This document shows, piece by piece, positions 52,151-62,612 of a DNA stretch of 64,000 bases (its first letter is position 1; each line of letters begins with the position of its first letter). The stretch covers positions 21,258,846 to 21,322,845 of the forward strand of contig NC_062981.1 in the NCBI RefSeq assembly GCF_023078275.1. The letters are read 5' to 3'. The position numbers and the translations under genes are program-made. Below the pieces are notes generated by a model. It searched no databases. It was not told the origin of the DNA and saw only the letters and a program-made list of their open reading frames with translations. This DNA comes from Leguminivora glycinivorella (lineage: Eukaryota; Arthropoda; Insecta; Lepidoptera; Tortricidae).

Positions 52151-53135
52151 TGTGCAATGTCAGGTTCCAAATCGGTCATTACTTTTTAAATCATTTCATT
52201 AATTTTGGAATCAGTGCCCCCTAAAAACTATTTGACTACACCCATGATTCCTTTTGTGTCAAAATTACAATTAGCAATGTGAGATTCCAAAATAGTCGTT
52301 AATTTTTGAATCAGCACCCCCGGAAACCTTTTTGAAGACACCCATGACGACTTTTGTCTCAAAGTGACAGTCAGCAATGTCAAGATTCCAAATCGGTCAT
52401 TAATTTTCAAATCAGCACCTCCGGAAACCTATTTGATGACACCCATGACGACTTTTGTGTCAAAGTGACAGTCAGCAATGTTAGATTCCACATTAGTCAT
52501 TATTTTTGGAATCAGCACCCCCTAAAACCTATTTTACGACACCCATGATGACTTTTGTGTCAAAGTGGCAGTCAGCAATGTTAGATTCCACATTGGTCAT
52601 TAATTTTGGAATCAGCACCACCTAAAACCAATTTTACGACACCCATGACGACTTTTGTGTCAAAGTGACAGTCAGCAATGTCAGATTCCACATTGTTCAT
52701 TAATTTTGGAATCAGCACCCCCGCAAACCTATTTGACGACACCCATGACGACTTTTGTGTCAAAGTGACAGTCAGCAATGTCAGATTCCACATTGGTCAT
52801 TAATTTTGGAATCAGCTCCCCCTAAAACCTATTTTACGACACCCATGACGACTTTTGTGTCAAAGTGACAGTCAGCAATGTCAGATTCCACATTGTTCAT
52901 TAATTTTGGAATCAGCACCCCCGCAAACCTATTTGACGACACCCATGACGACTTTTGTGTCAAAGTGACAGTCAGCAATGTCAGATTCCACATTGGCCAT
53001 TAATTTTGGAATCAGCACCCCCTAAAACCTATTTTACGACACCCATGACGACTTTTGAGTCAAAGTGACAGTCAGCAATGTCAGATTCCAAATCGGTCAT
53101 TAATTTTTAAATCAGCACACCCGAAAACCTATACT
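52151..53135 (-). repeat. Satellite array, reverse block, about 10 units of 100 bp
   Basis: Complement of the forward unit (GTGACAGTCAGCAATGTCAG and ACCCATGACGACTTTTGTGT). Units near the centre are again the more diverged ones. Short frames in it are artefacts. Confidence 0.95.
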
Positions 53136-53279
53136 CGTGGTATATGCACTTGAAATGTGAAAGTGAAAATGCTAGAATGACATGTAAACCACGAAGTTGT
53201 ATAGTCATATTGTTCATTGGTATTGGTGACCACCATCTGGCTCCATCATCAGACCCTGAGCACCACCTTGAAGTAATTA

Positions 53280-53860
53280 GAATTGTATTTGTCTTATTTT
53301 ATCATCATATTAATATAATTATACTTTACTCTAATACTTATCATATAACAAAAGCAAATATTTGGGATGGGATCTACTTTTATAATTATTACTTTAATTT
53401 TTTAAATAAATTTTAACATCATTGATATTATTTCGCGCTATATTCTCGTATTTTCGTACAAAATAATGTTTATTAGAAACCAAAAGTTTATATCGAGATA
53501 GTAGATTGTGGTTGTTATCAAAATTCCATAGAAAGGATCAAGATTGTTTTGTCCATTATTGTAGTGCGAGCGAGTGATAAGACGTGCTAGAAAGGGTCGG
53601 CATATTGGGCTCGCGCGGCGGGTAAAATACCTAATTTCGCCCGACGCCGAAATGTTATAACGCTCTTAAGCGCGTGTTGAATACACCCGCGATCCCTATC
53701 AACATCGTGACTCCCCAACCCGCACGAGTTCTACGTGTCGGAATAAATGTTATACGATATCAATTTAATTGTGCAATATTTTGCATGATATTCATTATAG
53801 CGAAAATTGATATTAATATCTTAGGTAGCAGTCTTGTCACGTTTACACGACATTTAACTT
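53280..53860. other. Unassigned stretch
   Basis: Contains a CG-rich run at 53560-53720 without a recognised frame or repeat. Confidence 0.25.
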
Positions 53861-53866
53861 GAAATA

Positions 53867-53988
53867 AGGCCTGCGATACACATGCCTGAGGCCCTGTAGC
53901 TTACACAAGTAACATGATATCCGCGTACAAAATTACTGGCAAATGGACTGGCATGCAAGTATTTTCTATGTGTATCGCAAGCCTAAGG
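53867..53988. mobile_element. Small MITE, CTGCGATACACATG ends
   Basis: AGGCCTGCGATACACAT at the left and ATGTGTATCGCAAGCCT at the right are inverted with one mismatch. Confidence 0.6.
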
Positions 53989-54434
53989 TTTGAAACTGTT
54001 GGACTGGTATAATTTTAATGAGTTCATTTGAACTATTGCATGAAATTCCACTTTATATGTACTGATTGCTGTAAAAAAATAATGGAAATCACTGTAAAAA
54101 CTTGGCTTATAAAATCCAATAAGACTTAGTTTCCTCTTTAAAAATGATTTAGTATTCGTAAAATGCATTGTCTTTAATAAAGGCACGTAGGGGCTCATTT
54201 ATGACCCGATTTAAAATTTACTATTGTACGTCAATTTTTAGATCTAAATCACAGACCAACCCCTATAGACATCTATTACAAGACGACTCGCGGTCGCCAG
54301 CCTTCCTAGTATTTGCACTGATATAAGCGCGGGCGCTCGCCGTGCCCGATCAGTATCGACCAAGTAACAGACCCGAAAGCAGCGCGTATTTTTCGCACAA
54401 AAAAATTGGAAAAGGGTATTTTGATGCCTTAAAG

Positions 54435-54518
54435 ATGTCCACCTGTAGTGTGAAATGGTGTGGAAAGGTAACAAGAAGCTCAAATTTAAAAACAGACGGC
54501 ATTACATTCCACAAATAA
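54435..54518 (+). pseudogene. THAP-domain N-terminus, cut by a stop (exon remnant)
   Basis: The frame reads MSTCSVKWCGKVTRSS, then NLKTDGITFHK and a stop (54516-54518). A start Met followed by C-x4-C, a basic segment and DGITFHK is the usual opening of a THAP zinc finger, a C2CH DNA-binding domain of P-element transposases and their domesticated relatives. Only the first Cys pair is present. The second C-x2-H pair would lie further on. The bases after the Lys region read AATAAGT, one change from a GTAAGT donor, so a lost splice donor is a plausible cause of truncation. CG-rich DNA upstream (54290-54400) could be a 5' UTR or promoter. No downstream exon was found. Confidence 0.5.
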
Positions 54519-54589
54519 GTCATATTTATAATTTATTCAGAGCCGGCATAGGTCAACTTACATTGGCCACTTACGCGTCAGTAGAGGGA

Positions 54590-54780
54590 CAGTCATACTT
54601 CTGTCCCTTTTCATCTGGCGCGACTGCCCGCCGTCCTTGAAACGGCCAATCACAGCGCGCTTAACACATTCCCCGCCCGCTCCTCGCACCCCAAACACTG
54701 GTGACTCGTATCGCGAACCAAATATACAAGACTGCCACTCTATAGGAGGTTCTCTGTGATCTAAATACATCGCAGTGATA
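54590..54780. other. CG-rich segment with a CCAAT word
   Basis: CGGCCAATCACAGCGCGC near 54640 and a CCCGCCC run resemble promoter words. GGAGGTTCTCTGTGATC near 54745 looks repeat-like. No assignment. Confidence 0.2.
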
Positions 54781-54856
54781 TTTTATTACCATTTTAGAAG
54801 CATTAGTATAACTTGCATCACTTGGTTGTAAGGAACAGGACGTAATATCTTAATTT

Positions 54857-54919
54857 TTAACCCCCGACGCAAAAACGAAGGGGTGTTATAAGTTTGACGT
54901 GTCTGTCTGTCTGTCTGTC

Positions 54920-54951
<32 letters not shown>

Positions 54952-55132
54952 CGTCCGTCCGTCCGTCCGTCCGTCCGTCCGTCCGTCCGTCCGTCCGTCC
55001 GTCCGTCCGTCCGTCCGTCCGTCCGTCCGTCGGTCCGTCCGTCCGTCCGTCCGTCCGTCCGTCCGTCCGTCCGTCCGTCCGTATGTCCGTCCGTCCGTCC
55101 GTCCGTCCGTCCGTCTGTCTGTCTGTCTGTCC

Positions 55133-55170
<38 letters not shown>

Positions 55171-55336
55171 GTGTGTGTCTGTCTGTGGCATCGTAGCTCC
55201 CGAACGGATGAACCGATTTAGATTTAGTTTTTTTTTGTCTGAAAGCTGAGTTAGTCGGGAGTGTTCTTAGCCATGTTTCATGAAAATCGGTCCACTATGT
55301 CGCGGTCGGGGGTTTTTTCAAAATTTTAATTGTGTG
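54857..55336 (-). mobile_element. CTGT-microsatellite mobile repeat with 270-bp CTGT/CCGT tract
   Basis: Standard ends (AACCCCCGACGCAAAAACGA and GGTCGGGGGTTTTTTCAAAA). The tract at 54898-55170 has CTGT blocks on both sides of a long CCGT block interrupted by CGGT and ATGT. Frames of 100-116 codons across it encode only tetranucleotide-derived repeats. Confidence 0.9.
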
Positions 55337-55339
55337 GTT

Positions 55340-55586
55340 AGGTTATTGTATGAAATATTAACTAAGTACATCCACGCTTTTTGTTAATGAATTGTGTAAA
55401 CACTAATGACCTACGAACTTACGTCAATCAATAGACAAGCCTTAATACCCTCATTAACCTTACTCAACTACCAAGGACTTCGCACTAGTCTGACAGCTGC
55501 CAAAAAGTATCAAACCTACCTTCATCTTCTATAACTACCCTTCTAAGTTAAACTTTATTCTAACCTACTTAGATATTTATATATAA
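55340..55586. other. Unassigned stretch
   Basis: Nothing recognised. Confidence 0.25.
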
Positions 55587-55587
55587 C

Positions 55588-55850
55588 AAGCTTTTGCCCG
55601 CGGCTTCGCTCGCGATAAAATCGAAAATTCCGGAATGCTTCATACAAACTTCTACCCCCCCTACGTGTTTCATATTTGTATGGGAAAAATAATATTGTCA
55701 TATTTTTTCTGACTTCGCTCGGCTTTCGGTTCTAGCTTATCTTAAACGCCTATATACCAAATTTCAAGTGATTTGGACGTTGTTTAGAGGTCGCACTGGA
55801 TGAACAGTTTGAAAAAAAGTCGCTAAAAAGTAATGTTACTCAATTTTATT
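55588..55850 (-). repeat. Diverged RTE-like 3' end (GCCGCGGGC family)
   Basis: AAGCTTTTGCCCGCGGCTTC and GCTCGCG at the left edge match the family end in reverse. The interior (ACCAAATTTCAAGTGATTTG) differs from the short copies and may represent the LINE upstream part. Confidence 0.45.
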
Positions 55851-56291
55851 TTCAAATAAAACAATAGAGTAGTTGTAACTTATTCGAAAGTAAAAGTAAA
55901 CTTATTAAACTTAAAATACAACAGTTGTAACATCCATTCTTGATAAAATAAGTCATCATCATCATTTAGCTTACATGTGTAAGCCGCAACCTTATCTTTT
56001 GTTCGCAAGTAGTAACGCATTTTCTGTGATGTTCGACGACTTTCAGCGAGAACCGTTTTGCTCTTCATCTTTGACTGGAGCGTTAATTTTTATTATTAAA
56101 TATATAGGTATACTTACTCTTCTTTGCGGCATGATAGACTATCGACCAAGTCTGGTGTTAGGGCTACAATAATCGCTAACATCCTGGACATTAAATAGTT
56201 CGAAGACAAAAATCAAAAAGGTAAGTAGGGTCTATATCCCGGTCAATATACTTAAGTCAAAGAACGATCTTGTTTTCTTCTTTGTCGTCAT

Positions 56292-56690
56292 ACTCTTGGC
56301 AGAGTGGTCGTGGTCGTCACATCAGGGGTGGTAGCAAGCTTAACAATGCATCGACATTCCTTACGCATTCGTAGAGTGGGCCACTAAGTGCAGCCTTGAC
56401 TCGGCTGGTCCATCGCATCTGAACCTTGTCCAGGATACTCTTAGCTTTCTTCTGCAGCACCACATTTCTAGGAAATCTATCTTCTTTTCCCTTGAAGTCC
56501 ACGTCTCAGCACCGTAAAGAAATATGGGAAAATTGGGAGATACTAATGCCCTGACAAGTCGCATTTTAGTGGCATTTGTGATGAAGATTCTCCATATTTT
56601 GCCGAGCCGGTCCATGGCGGACCTGGTGATAGCCAATGTGCCGCTTGATATCATCCACCTATCCTGTTATCAGTGCCCCGAGAGGGCCGA
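56292..56690 (-). pseudogene. Decayed LINE ORF2 fragment, post-polymerase region
   Basis: A minus frame (56361-56654) reads KMRLVRALVSPNFPIFLYGA, then ETWT and EMWCCRRKLRVSWTRFR. YGAETW and EMWCWRR are conserved after the polymerase domain in several non-LTR elements. It breaks into a second frame near 56480-56500 and lacks both ends. Unlike the fragment at 38523, the phrases suggest a different LINE family. Confidence 0.7.
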
Positions 56691-56799
56691 GAGACCACTG
56701 CTTCATGCCAAAAACAGGACAAAAAACAAAAAAAACTTGTTCCTTAGAAGGATATCGAGCGTCCAAAAAAATACCATAAGGCATCTTGCCTAGAAACTA

Positions 56800-57110
56800 A
56801 ATGCCACGTCAACTAGTAATTTTTTTAAAAGAACTTGCTTCAATATAAAAACTTTTCATTAAAATCACTTTTAAACCACCTACTACAAAAAGTTACATAA
56901 GTTTTGTTTCTAGCCTTCCCTGCGCCCATACTAACTTCTTCAGACAAAAGTTGCCACAGTGTGCGACCTCTAAATATTTTCCGATTTCCCTGATTTTTGG
57001 TATATGGGCTCTGTATAGGTGTAGAAACAAGAAGAAAAGCGAAGTCAAAGATAAATCAAAATTTTGGAAAAATGAAACACCCTACCCCCCCCCCCCCCCA
57101 TTTTAGAAAA
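56800..57110. other. Unassigned; includes poly-C run
   Basis: A run of about 16 C at 57085-57100. Neighbouring bases may belong to the split RTE-like repeat that follows. Confidence 0.3.
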
Positions 57111-57520
57111 GTGGGGGGTTAGAAAGGGACAAAACGTAGCCTATATCCTTCTCCATCGCTTCAAATATCTACATACATACAATCACGCCTGTGTCCCTTG
57201 AAGGGGTAGGCAGAGCACATGAAACTACTAAAGCTTCAGTGCCACTCTTGGCAAATAAGGGGTTGAAAGAAAACGAAACTGTGGCATTGCAGTGACAGGT
57301 TGCCAGCCTCTCGCCTACGCCACAATTTAACCCATATCCCATAGTCGCCTTCTACGACACCCACGGGAAGAAAGGGGGTGGTGAAATTCTTAACCCGTCA
57401 CCACACAGTTCAAATATCTCCACATAAAAAACTACGTTAACTCGTCGCTCCGTTTTGCCGTGAAAGATGGACTAACAATTAAACAGACACACACTTTCCC
57501 ATTTATAATTATTAAAGTAG
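57101..57520 (-). repeat. RTE-like 3' end repeat split by a SINE-like element
   Basis: GAAAGGGACAAAACGTAGCC on the left and CCGTTTTGCCGTGAAAGATG with TTTCCCATTTATAAT on the right are the two halves of one minus-strand copy. The insert is 57171-57408. Confidence 0.7.
57171..57408 (-). mobile_element. SINE-like retroposon without tRNA head, complete copy
   Basis: Flanked by the exact 11-bp duplication TTCAAATATCT (57160-57170 and 57409-57419). In minus orientation it runs from CTGTGTGGTGACGGGTTAAG to an ATGT tail, the same ends as at 5507-5750. Confidence 0.85.
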
Positions 57521-57524
57521 ATAA

Positions 57525-57995
57525 AGAAGACAAACTATTTAAGCACATAATCAGGTCTGACGCAGATTTTACAGAAAACTGTCAAATTACAACTTTCAAA
57601 AAGACTCTCAAAAACTCTTCGAAATTCAACTTAATACCAACTTTCCAAAATCAACTTTTGTAAAGCAACGACAACAGTCACTTTAGGTAGTCGTCAGTTT
57701 TGAGAAAATAAGTTGAAAAGGGCGTAAGTAACAGGAATTTTGTATGAAAGTGAGACCTTTTGGAAAAATGCTTGAAGTCAGGGAGTCAACAGAACTGATT
57801 ACAACAGGTGCGAAATCTGCATGTACACCTGTCGGTAATAGGGCTGTCCAAAATACTGGTTTGTTACAAAAATTTTTGCTGTGTTTGAAGAACATTTATT
57901 TTAATAATTACATATTATGTACATGTTGAGTACCTCAATCGCTGCAAAGATGATTTGTATATTTATTTATGAGCATAAAAAAAATATAGCTGCTT
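57525..57995. other. Unassigned stretch
   Basis: Short frames of 60-70 codons on both strands without features. Confidence 0.25.
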
Positions 57996-57997
57996 GT

Positions 57998-58478
57998 AGA
58001 GATGGGCCGAATATTCGGTAAATATTCGGTATTCGGCATATTCGGCAAGTTTTTCAATGTTCGTATTCAGCCGAATAGTTCGGCTACTTTGCCGAATATT
58101 TACCGAATAAACAAAGTAAATAAATAGCGCAAGTTGTTTCGTATTTCATCACATAATGTCATCCTATTTCTGCATTCTAAGGAACTACCAAAGGGAGTTA
58201 AAAATGCGTTATAATATAAAATACAATAATTTTGATGAAAGTAAAAATAACCTATCTTAAGAAAAAAAAAACAAATTTTTCTCTTGCACTAAATTATAGG
58301 AACATTAAGTTAAATATGTGTACCCTTTACCAATCATTGAAACGTTTTTAACTCTAAGTCAGGATATACGACATGGCTCAACCGAATATTCGGCCGAATG
58401 TTCGGTTCGGTAACAGCTGAACCGAATGTTCGGCCGAATATTCGTATTCGGCAAAGTCCGTATTCGGCCCATCTCTAA
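57998..58478. mobile_element. hAT-like MITE with CCGAATATTCGG subterminal repeats
   Basis: Left end TAGAGATGGGCCGAATATTC, right end TATTCGGCCCATCTCTA. About 15 CCGAATA or TATTCGG words sit near both ends, a layout seen for hAT transposase binding sites. No clear 8-bp duplication was seen. Confidence 0.75.
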
Positions 58479-58484
58479 TACATT

Positions 58485-58938
58485 GTAATTATTTATGCTT
58501 TTCGATTACATCATAACTTCACTTCCATATCGAATTAATTTCCAATGTTAAATAAAATATGAAGTGCAGTGTTATATTCGACTATCATTTTCTTCACGTT
58601 TCACCTATTCAAAGCTTAACTAACAGGAATCCTTTTAAGTATTAAGTCCACCTTTGTACTATCCTGTGCCATATTTGTGCTTAGTAAAATAAACAGTTTA
58701 TCTATATATTATATCTTTTAACTTTTAACTAGTACTTATTAAACCAAACACCTGCGCGCGCGCAAAGCCGTCAGATTGATCGATGATTTGATAACTCCCA
58801 TCATAAATCATTACTGACTTGATTTAACATTTTAGAACGCTGCTTGATTTATTATTTATGGTGTTTTTAGTTTTTTTGAAGAGTAATTAGGTACCTAGTG
58901 TATTTTAGTAGGATATTAGCAAGGTGCAATGTAAAAAA
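58485..58938. other. Unassigned AT-rich stretch
   Basis: Nothing recognised. Confidence 0.25.
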
Positions 58939-58940
58939 AC

Positions 58941-59082
58941 TTAGGGGTAAAATACACAGAAGGGACGCAAGTCGTATGACGCGGAACGCACGCCCGCGCT
59001 ATACACTCGGGCGGCGTGGCGTGGCGCGGGCGTCCGTTCCGCGTCTTACCACTTGCGTCCCTTCTGTGTATTTGACCCCTTA
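58941..59082. mobile_element. Harbinger-like palindromic MITE, ACAGAAGGGACGCAAGT arms
   Basis: TTA flanks both sides. The left arm has AATACACAGAAGGGACGCAA and the right its mirror. The centre is very GC-rich (GGCGTGGCGTGGCGCGGGCG). Confidence 0.8.
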
Positions 59083-59195
59083 GGCAACATATATTTGCCT
59101 TGCCTTACTTAGGCCCTCGACTCGTCCCACCAAAAGTGAGCGATGAGCTATCGGCCATAGAAACTAACAAAAGGTAGTATGCTTCCATGTAACTA

Positions 59196-59427
59196 ACCTA
59201 ACCACAAAATTAAAATTAAAAAAAAATCCCGACTGAGACATAAATAGTAAACCGATTTTCATGGAACATGGCTATGAACACTCCCGACTAACTCAGCTTT
59301 CAGACAAAAAAAAATCGAAATCGGTCCATCTGTTTGGGAGCTACGATGCCACAGACAGACTCACACACAGACAGACAGACACGTCAAACTTATAACACCC
59401 CGTCGTTTTTGCGTCGGGCGTTAAAAA
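59196..59427 (+). mobile_element. CTGT-microsatellite mobile repeat, short tract (nested)
   Basis: CTAACCACAAAATTAAAATT to CGTTTTTGCGTCGGGCGTTA. Lies within the MITE 59110-59711. Confidence 0.85.
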
Positions 59428-59469
59428 GAGAGAGCGATCGATTTATATAGTTCATCGCTCGGCGACAAA

Positions 59470-59600
59470 CTATAACGCCGTGGCTTGCGTGGGCGACGGT
59501 CGCGCGACGGCGATGCGACGCATACGAAATCAAACCTTATCGATATGGAAGTCTGAGACGCGACGGCGACGGTCCGCGCCCACGCAAGACACAGCGTAAC
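59470..59600. mobile_element. Harbinger-like MITE (GCTTGCGTGGGCGACGG family), copy 3 (nested)
   Basis: TAA then CGCCGTGGCTTGCGTGGGCG, ending GCGCCCACGCAAGACACAGCG then TAA. Confidence 0.8.
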
Positions 59601-59974
59601 TCGCTCTCACTATCATCGTGTCTTCATTTATTTACACGGGAGCAACTATCTTTTGTTCGTTTCTACATATAGCTCATCGCTTACTCGTTTTTGGTGGGAC
59701 GAGTGCCTAAAAGCAAAACAAAAGCGACAGCAAAAACGGGAAGGTTTCCATTCAAGGGCAGTTCAAAATGCGGTAGAGATATGCGTGCAAAACGCGGCAG
59801 GTGGCAACTTGTGGTTAAATATGCGGAAATGTTGCCACTTGGTAAGAAACTTCGTAATTAATAAGATAAGTATTCATGCATAAACATTATGTTGATACAA
59901 AATTTAAGCATTTAACGAAAGAGAAAAATTACGTTGTTGCCTCAATCAAGTTGCGTCAATTGATAATAGTTATT

Positions 59975-60215
59975 TGTTATACAAGGGGGCAAAGTTGTAT
60001 TTTAACGCCGAGTGTGGAATTGAAAAACGAGCAAGTGAAAGGATTCTACAGTTGAACCACGAGCGAAGCGAGTGGTTCGAGAATAGAATCCTGAACTTGC
60101 GAGTTTTTTAATACACGAGAAGTAAAATACTTTTGCACCCGAGTGTAACACAAAACTTTTCCCCTCACTATAGCGAGGAAACTACAACGCAAAAAATGCG
60201 TTTATCACTGCTTCC
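59975..60215. repeat. Repeat with nested hairpins (GAACCACGAGCGAAGCGAGT)
   Basis: GAACCAC and GTGGTTC enclose GAGCGAAGC. Outside them GGATTCTA and TAGAATCC also pair (about 60040-60092). It looks like a known type of lepidopteran dispersed repeat. No second copy in the window. Confidence 0.5.
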
Positions 60216-60590
60216 AGTAGTTCCACAGGTGGTAAATCATCTTAATTACTAGATTCACCTACTTTTATCAATTTTAAAGCAGTTCATTTGACTTTATTCA
60301 AGGTCAATTGACGTTTTGTTTTTCAAAGGATAAAATAATACATAATTAGACATCGCAAAGAATGCAGCAAAAGTTAGCCTTCGACGAGTAAATTGTTTAA
60401 GTGGCCTTTGCGAGAAACTCTGTTCCTCCTGGCCAAGTTTTTTTCTTAGTTGTTGAGGTAAGTATGTTTTTACCGCACAGCTCTTACATACCTACTCTCT
60501 TTAAGTATATTTCAAATTCTTTTAATACTTATAAAATAGTTCTAGTTACTTTTTATTCATACATATTATGTAAATAGTACCTAAAACAAA
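60216..60590. other. Unassigned AT-rich stretch
   Basis: Nothing recognised. Confidence 0.25.
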
Positions 60591-60593
60591 TTA

Positions 60594-60740
60594 AATAAAA
60601 CTATGGAAACGGATTAAATCGCGTATAATGAATTTAAAAATTCATCCCGACGTTTCGAACACTTTACAGCGTTCGTGGTCAATTCCATAGTTTTATTTCA
60701 TAGTTACTCATGAAATAAAACTATGGAATCGCGGTAACCG
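60594..60740. mobile_element. MITE (TATGGAAACGGATTAAATCG family), rearranged
   Basis: Left arm AAACTATGGAAACGGATTAA, interior CATCCCGACGTTTCGAACAC, then two partial right arms around 60690 and 60725. A second end seems to have been added. Confidence 0.7.
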
Positions 60741-60744
60741 AAGA

Positions 60745-61160
60745 CAATATTAGTAAAACAAATTGTTTGCAAATTTTGAGTTTATCTCATATCTATTAGA
60801 GATAGCTTTTGACGTTCGAATTTGACCGATACCGTCATGTCATAGCCAAGACAAATTCTAAAAGTATTTGTTTGCAGTTTTGTGTAGGTAGAAACTTATA
60901 TTCTTGTACAAAAATATCTAACGTCCGTGCTTATTCCTTTTTAAACAGTTATGCGGAGTACCGGCGCGTTACCACGCTTCCACAACTTAATGTCTTTTTA
61001 GTGCCAGAAATAGTAACTCTATGTAGTCAGCTTTATAATTATAGTCGTATGCTACCGATGCCTATTTAGCTGTTTAATATTTAGCCGAAAAATCACATTC
61101 TTATTCCGTTTAACAGTCTGCTTTTATGGTCAACGTAGGGACAGATTATGTCACTCACAT
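60745..61160. other. Unassigned; contains a 70-bp segment repeated at 61858
   Basis: The segment AACAGTTATGCGGAGTACCG to GTGCCAGAAATAGT (60947-61012) recurs with changes at 61858-61920 in the same orientation. The 86-codon frame here is not supported by any motif. Confidence 0.4.
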
Positions 61161-61262
61161 GCAGATAAGCATGGTCGCGTGATAAACTATAGAACTTAAG
61201 GGCGGCCGTCCTTTTCGTACTACATATCTGTAAGTGCGCACAGATGCGATAAAGTTTATCGA
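61160..61262. repeat. Degenerate MITE (TGGTCGCGCGATAAATGAT family)
   Basis: GCATGGTCGCGTGATAAACT at the left, TAAGTGCGCACAGATGCGAT inside. The right arm is decayed. Confidence 0.4.
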
Positions 61263-62058
61263 ATTTGTGTGCTACACCCGATGATGTTAGATCAAAATTT
61301 TATTAATCATTGACTGTTTCTATAGCGTTAAAAATGTTTGAATCGAGAATGTTACATTTTGTTTTCTTAATATTGTAATTATTTTATAATGACCTATAGT
61401 TAAATTGGAAATTTTATCTTACGCACACATGACATTGTTGATATTGTTTTATATATTTTTAGTTTAAGTTTAGGATATAAGTTGACTCTCGATTTTTTAA
61501 TTATTATTTTTACATGACATGAAATTTAATTCGCCTTTTATTGTATTTTTATGATTTTGTAAATATTAATTGCTTGTTTTCCAAATATTTTCACGTCTGC
61601 ATGCAGACTGAATGCACGGATTTATATATTTTGTAACACCTAATAACTGTGTTTTTGAATCTTTAAAGTAGAGTAGAACCTGTGCAAGCGTCATCTTGGA
61701 TGACACAATCTATTCTATAGATATATACAACTATTAACTATGTAAAGTATGTAATATAGTTTCTGAGATATAAAGCAGCTATTGACAGACGAACAGACTT
61801 TCAGATTCTGTCCCTATTTATAAAAACCATACTTTACAAAAGAAGCGTCCATTTAAAACAGTTATGCGAAGTACCGGCGATACCGCTCACAACTTAATGT
61901 CCTTTTGGTGCCAGAAATAGTCCCCAGCTTAAATAAATCTTTGAGTGGAGCCGAGCCGGAGAATTCTATTGTGCGAAGTACGCCCTGTCTGTTAAGTTAA
62001 AACTAATGTAATGTAGCAGTCATAAGTATTTATAGAAAATACAAAAGATTATCTGGAT
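61263..62058. other. AT-rich stretch, second copy of the 70-bp segment
   Basis: Holds the repeated segment at 61858-61920. Nothing else recognised. Confidence 0.3.
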
Positions 62059-62061
62059 TAT

Positions 62062-62530
62062 AATAGAGGAGGTAGGGCATAGCGAATGATATTCCGCTTT
62101 GTGCGGTAGGGCACAGCACAGCGGATATCGTCTCGCTCGAATCTAGAGCAGAGCCCAACTGGGGTAGTACCTCCGCCTTACAGAAGACCGCAGCCAAATA
62201 GCACTAGACCCTACTCAGAGTGTTGTGTTCCTGTCGGTGAGTAAGGCTGCCAGAGCTCAACGAGGGTGCGATGCGCTGATGACGGGAGGACTTACGGAAC
62301 TAACTTGTTCCGTCTATTGTCCTTTGAGTCGTCGGCAACCCGAACCCTCCTTAGACCTGTACACTCCTTTTTGCTGTGTACTTAACACAGCAAAAGGGAA
62401 TGTACAAGTTTCTTATGGGGTGGCAACGCGCATGTGACACTATTTGTGTTGCATGCGGCCATAGGTTACGGTGACCGCTTTACATCAGGCGGGCCGCATG
62501 CTTGTTTGCCACCGACGTAGTATAAAAAAA
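62062..62530 (+). repeat. Repeat X, uninterrupted copy (empty site for the LINE)
   Basis: From GAGGTAGGGCATAGCGAATG through GTACCTCCGCCTTACAGAAG, GTGTTGTGTTCCTGTCGGTG, GGCAACCCGAACCCTCCTTA, a palindrome (62356-62408) and CATCAGGCGGGCCGCATGCT to an A-rich tail. The AACCCGAACCCTCC join is the point where the other copy carries the 4.6-kb LINE. Likely a LINE 3' end or SINE, class unresolved. Confidence 0.8.
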
Positions 62531-62579
62531 AATCGGAAAATTCTTCGTTAGGCTATAAGTGCGGAAGAGGTGGGAAAAA

Positions 62580-62612
62580 GTGTGACATTGCAGTGACAGG
62601 TTGCCAGCCTCT
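62580..62612 (-). repeat. SINE-like retroposon (tRNA-less family), part 1
   Basis: ATTGCAGTGACAGGTTGCCA and GCCTCTCG, interrupted by the LINE fragment at 62613. It resumes at 63009. Confidence 0.7.

Larger units (their letters stand above)
50147..53276. mobile_element. Fold-back element containing an inverted satellite array
   Basis: The outer flanks carry GGTCTGATGATGGAGCCAGA and GGTGGTCACCAGTACC, as two direct copies on the left (50147-50338) and one inverted copy on the right (about 53195-53276). Between them lie about 26 units of roughly 100 bp, 16 forward and 10 reverse, meeting near 52150. The architecture resembles fold-back transposons. No transposase frame is present. Confidence 0.8.
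59110..59711. mobile_element. CTCGTCCCACC MITE filled by two later insertions
   Basis: Left end GACTCGTCCCACC with GAGCGATGAGCTATCGG, right end ATAGCTCATCGCTTACTCG and GGTGGGACGAGTGCCT. Between them lie a CTGT-microsatellite repeat and a Harbinger-like MITE. Related to 23618-24056. Confidence 0.7.

Noticed and set aside
50585..53135. CRISPR-like regular array
   Set aside because: Units of 100 bp are repeats throughout with no unique spacers, they switch orientation midway, and the genome is animal. It is satellite DNA in a fold-back arrangement.
54513..54520. AT-AC (U12) donor after the THAP remnant
   Set aside because: The bases ATAAGTC do not match the U12 donor ATATCCTT. A mutated GT donor or plain truncation is simpler.
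54886..55249. Open frames of 100-116 codons on both strands with PSVR or TDRQ repeats
   Set aside because: They only translate a CTGT/CCGT tetranucleotide tract, whose 12-base period yields a four-residue repeat without stops. The same applies at 47702-47953 and 12145-12360.
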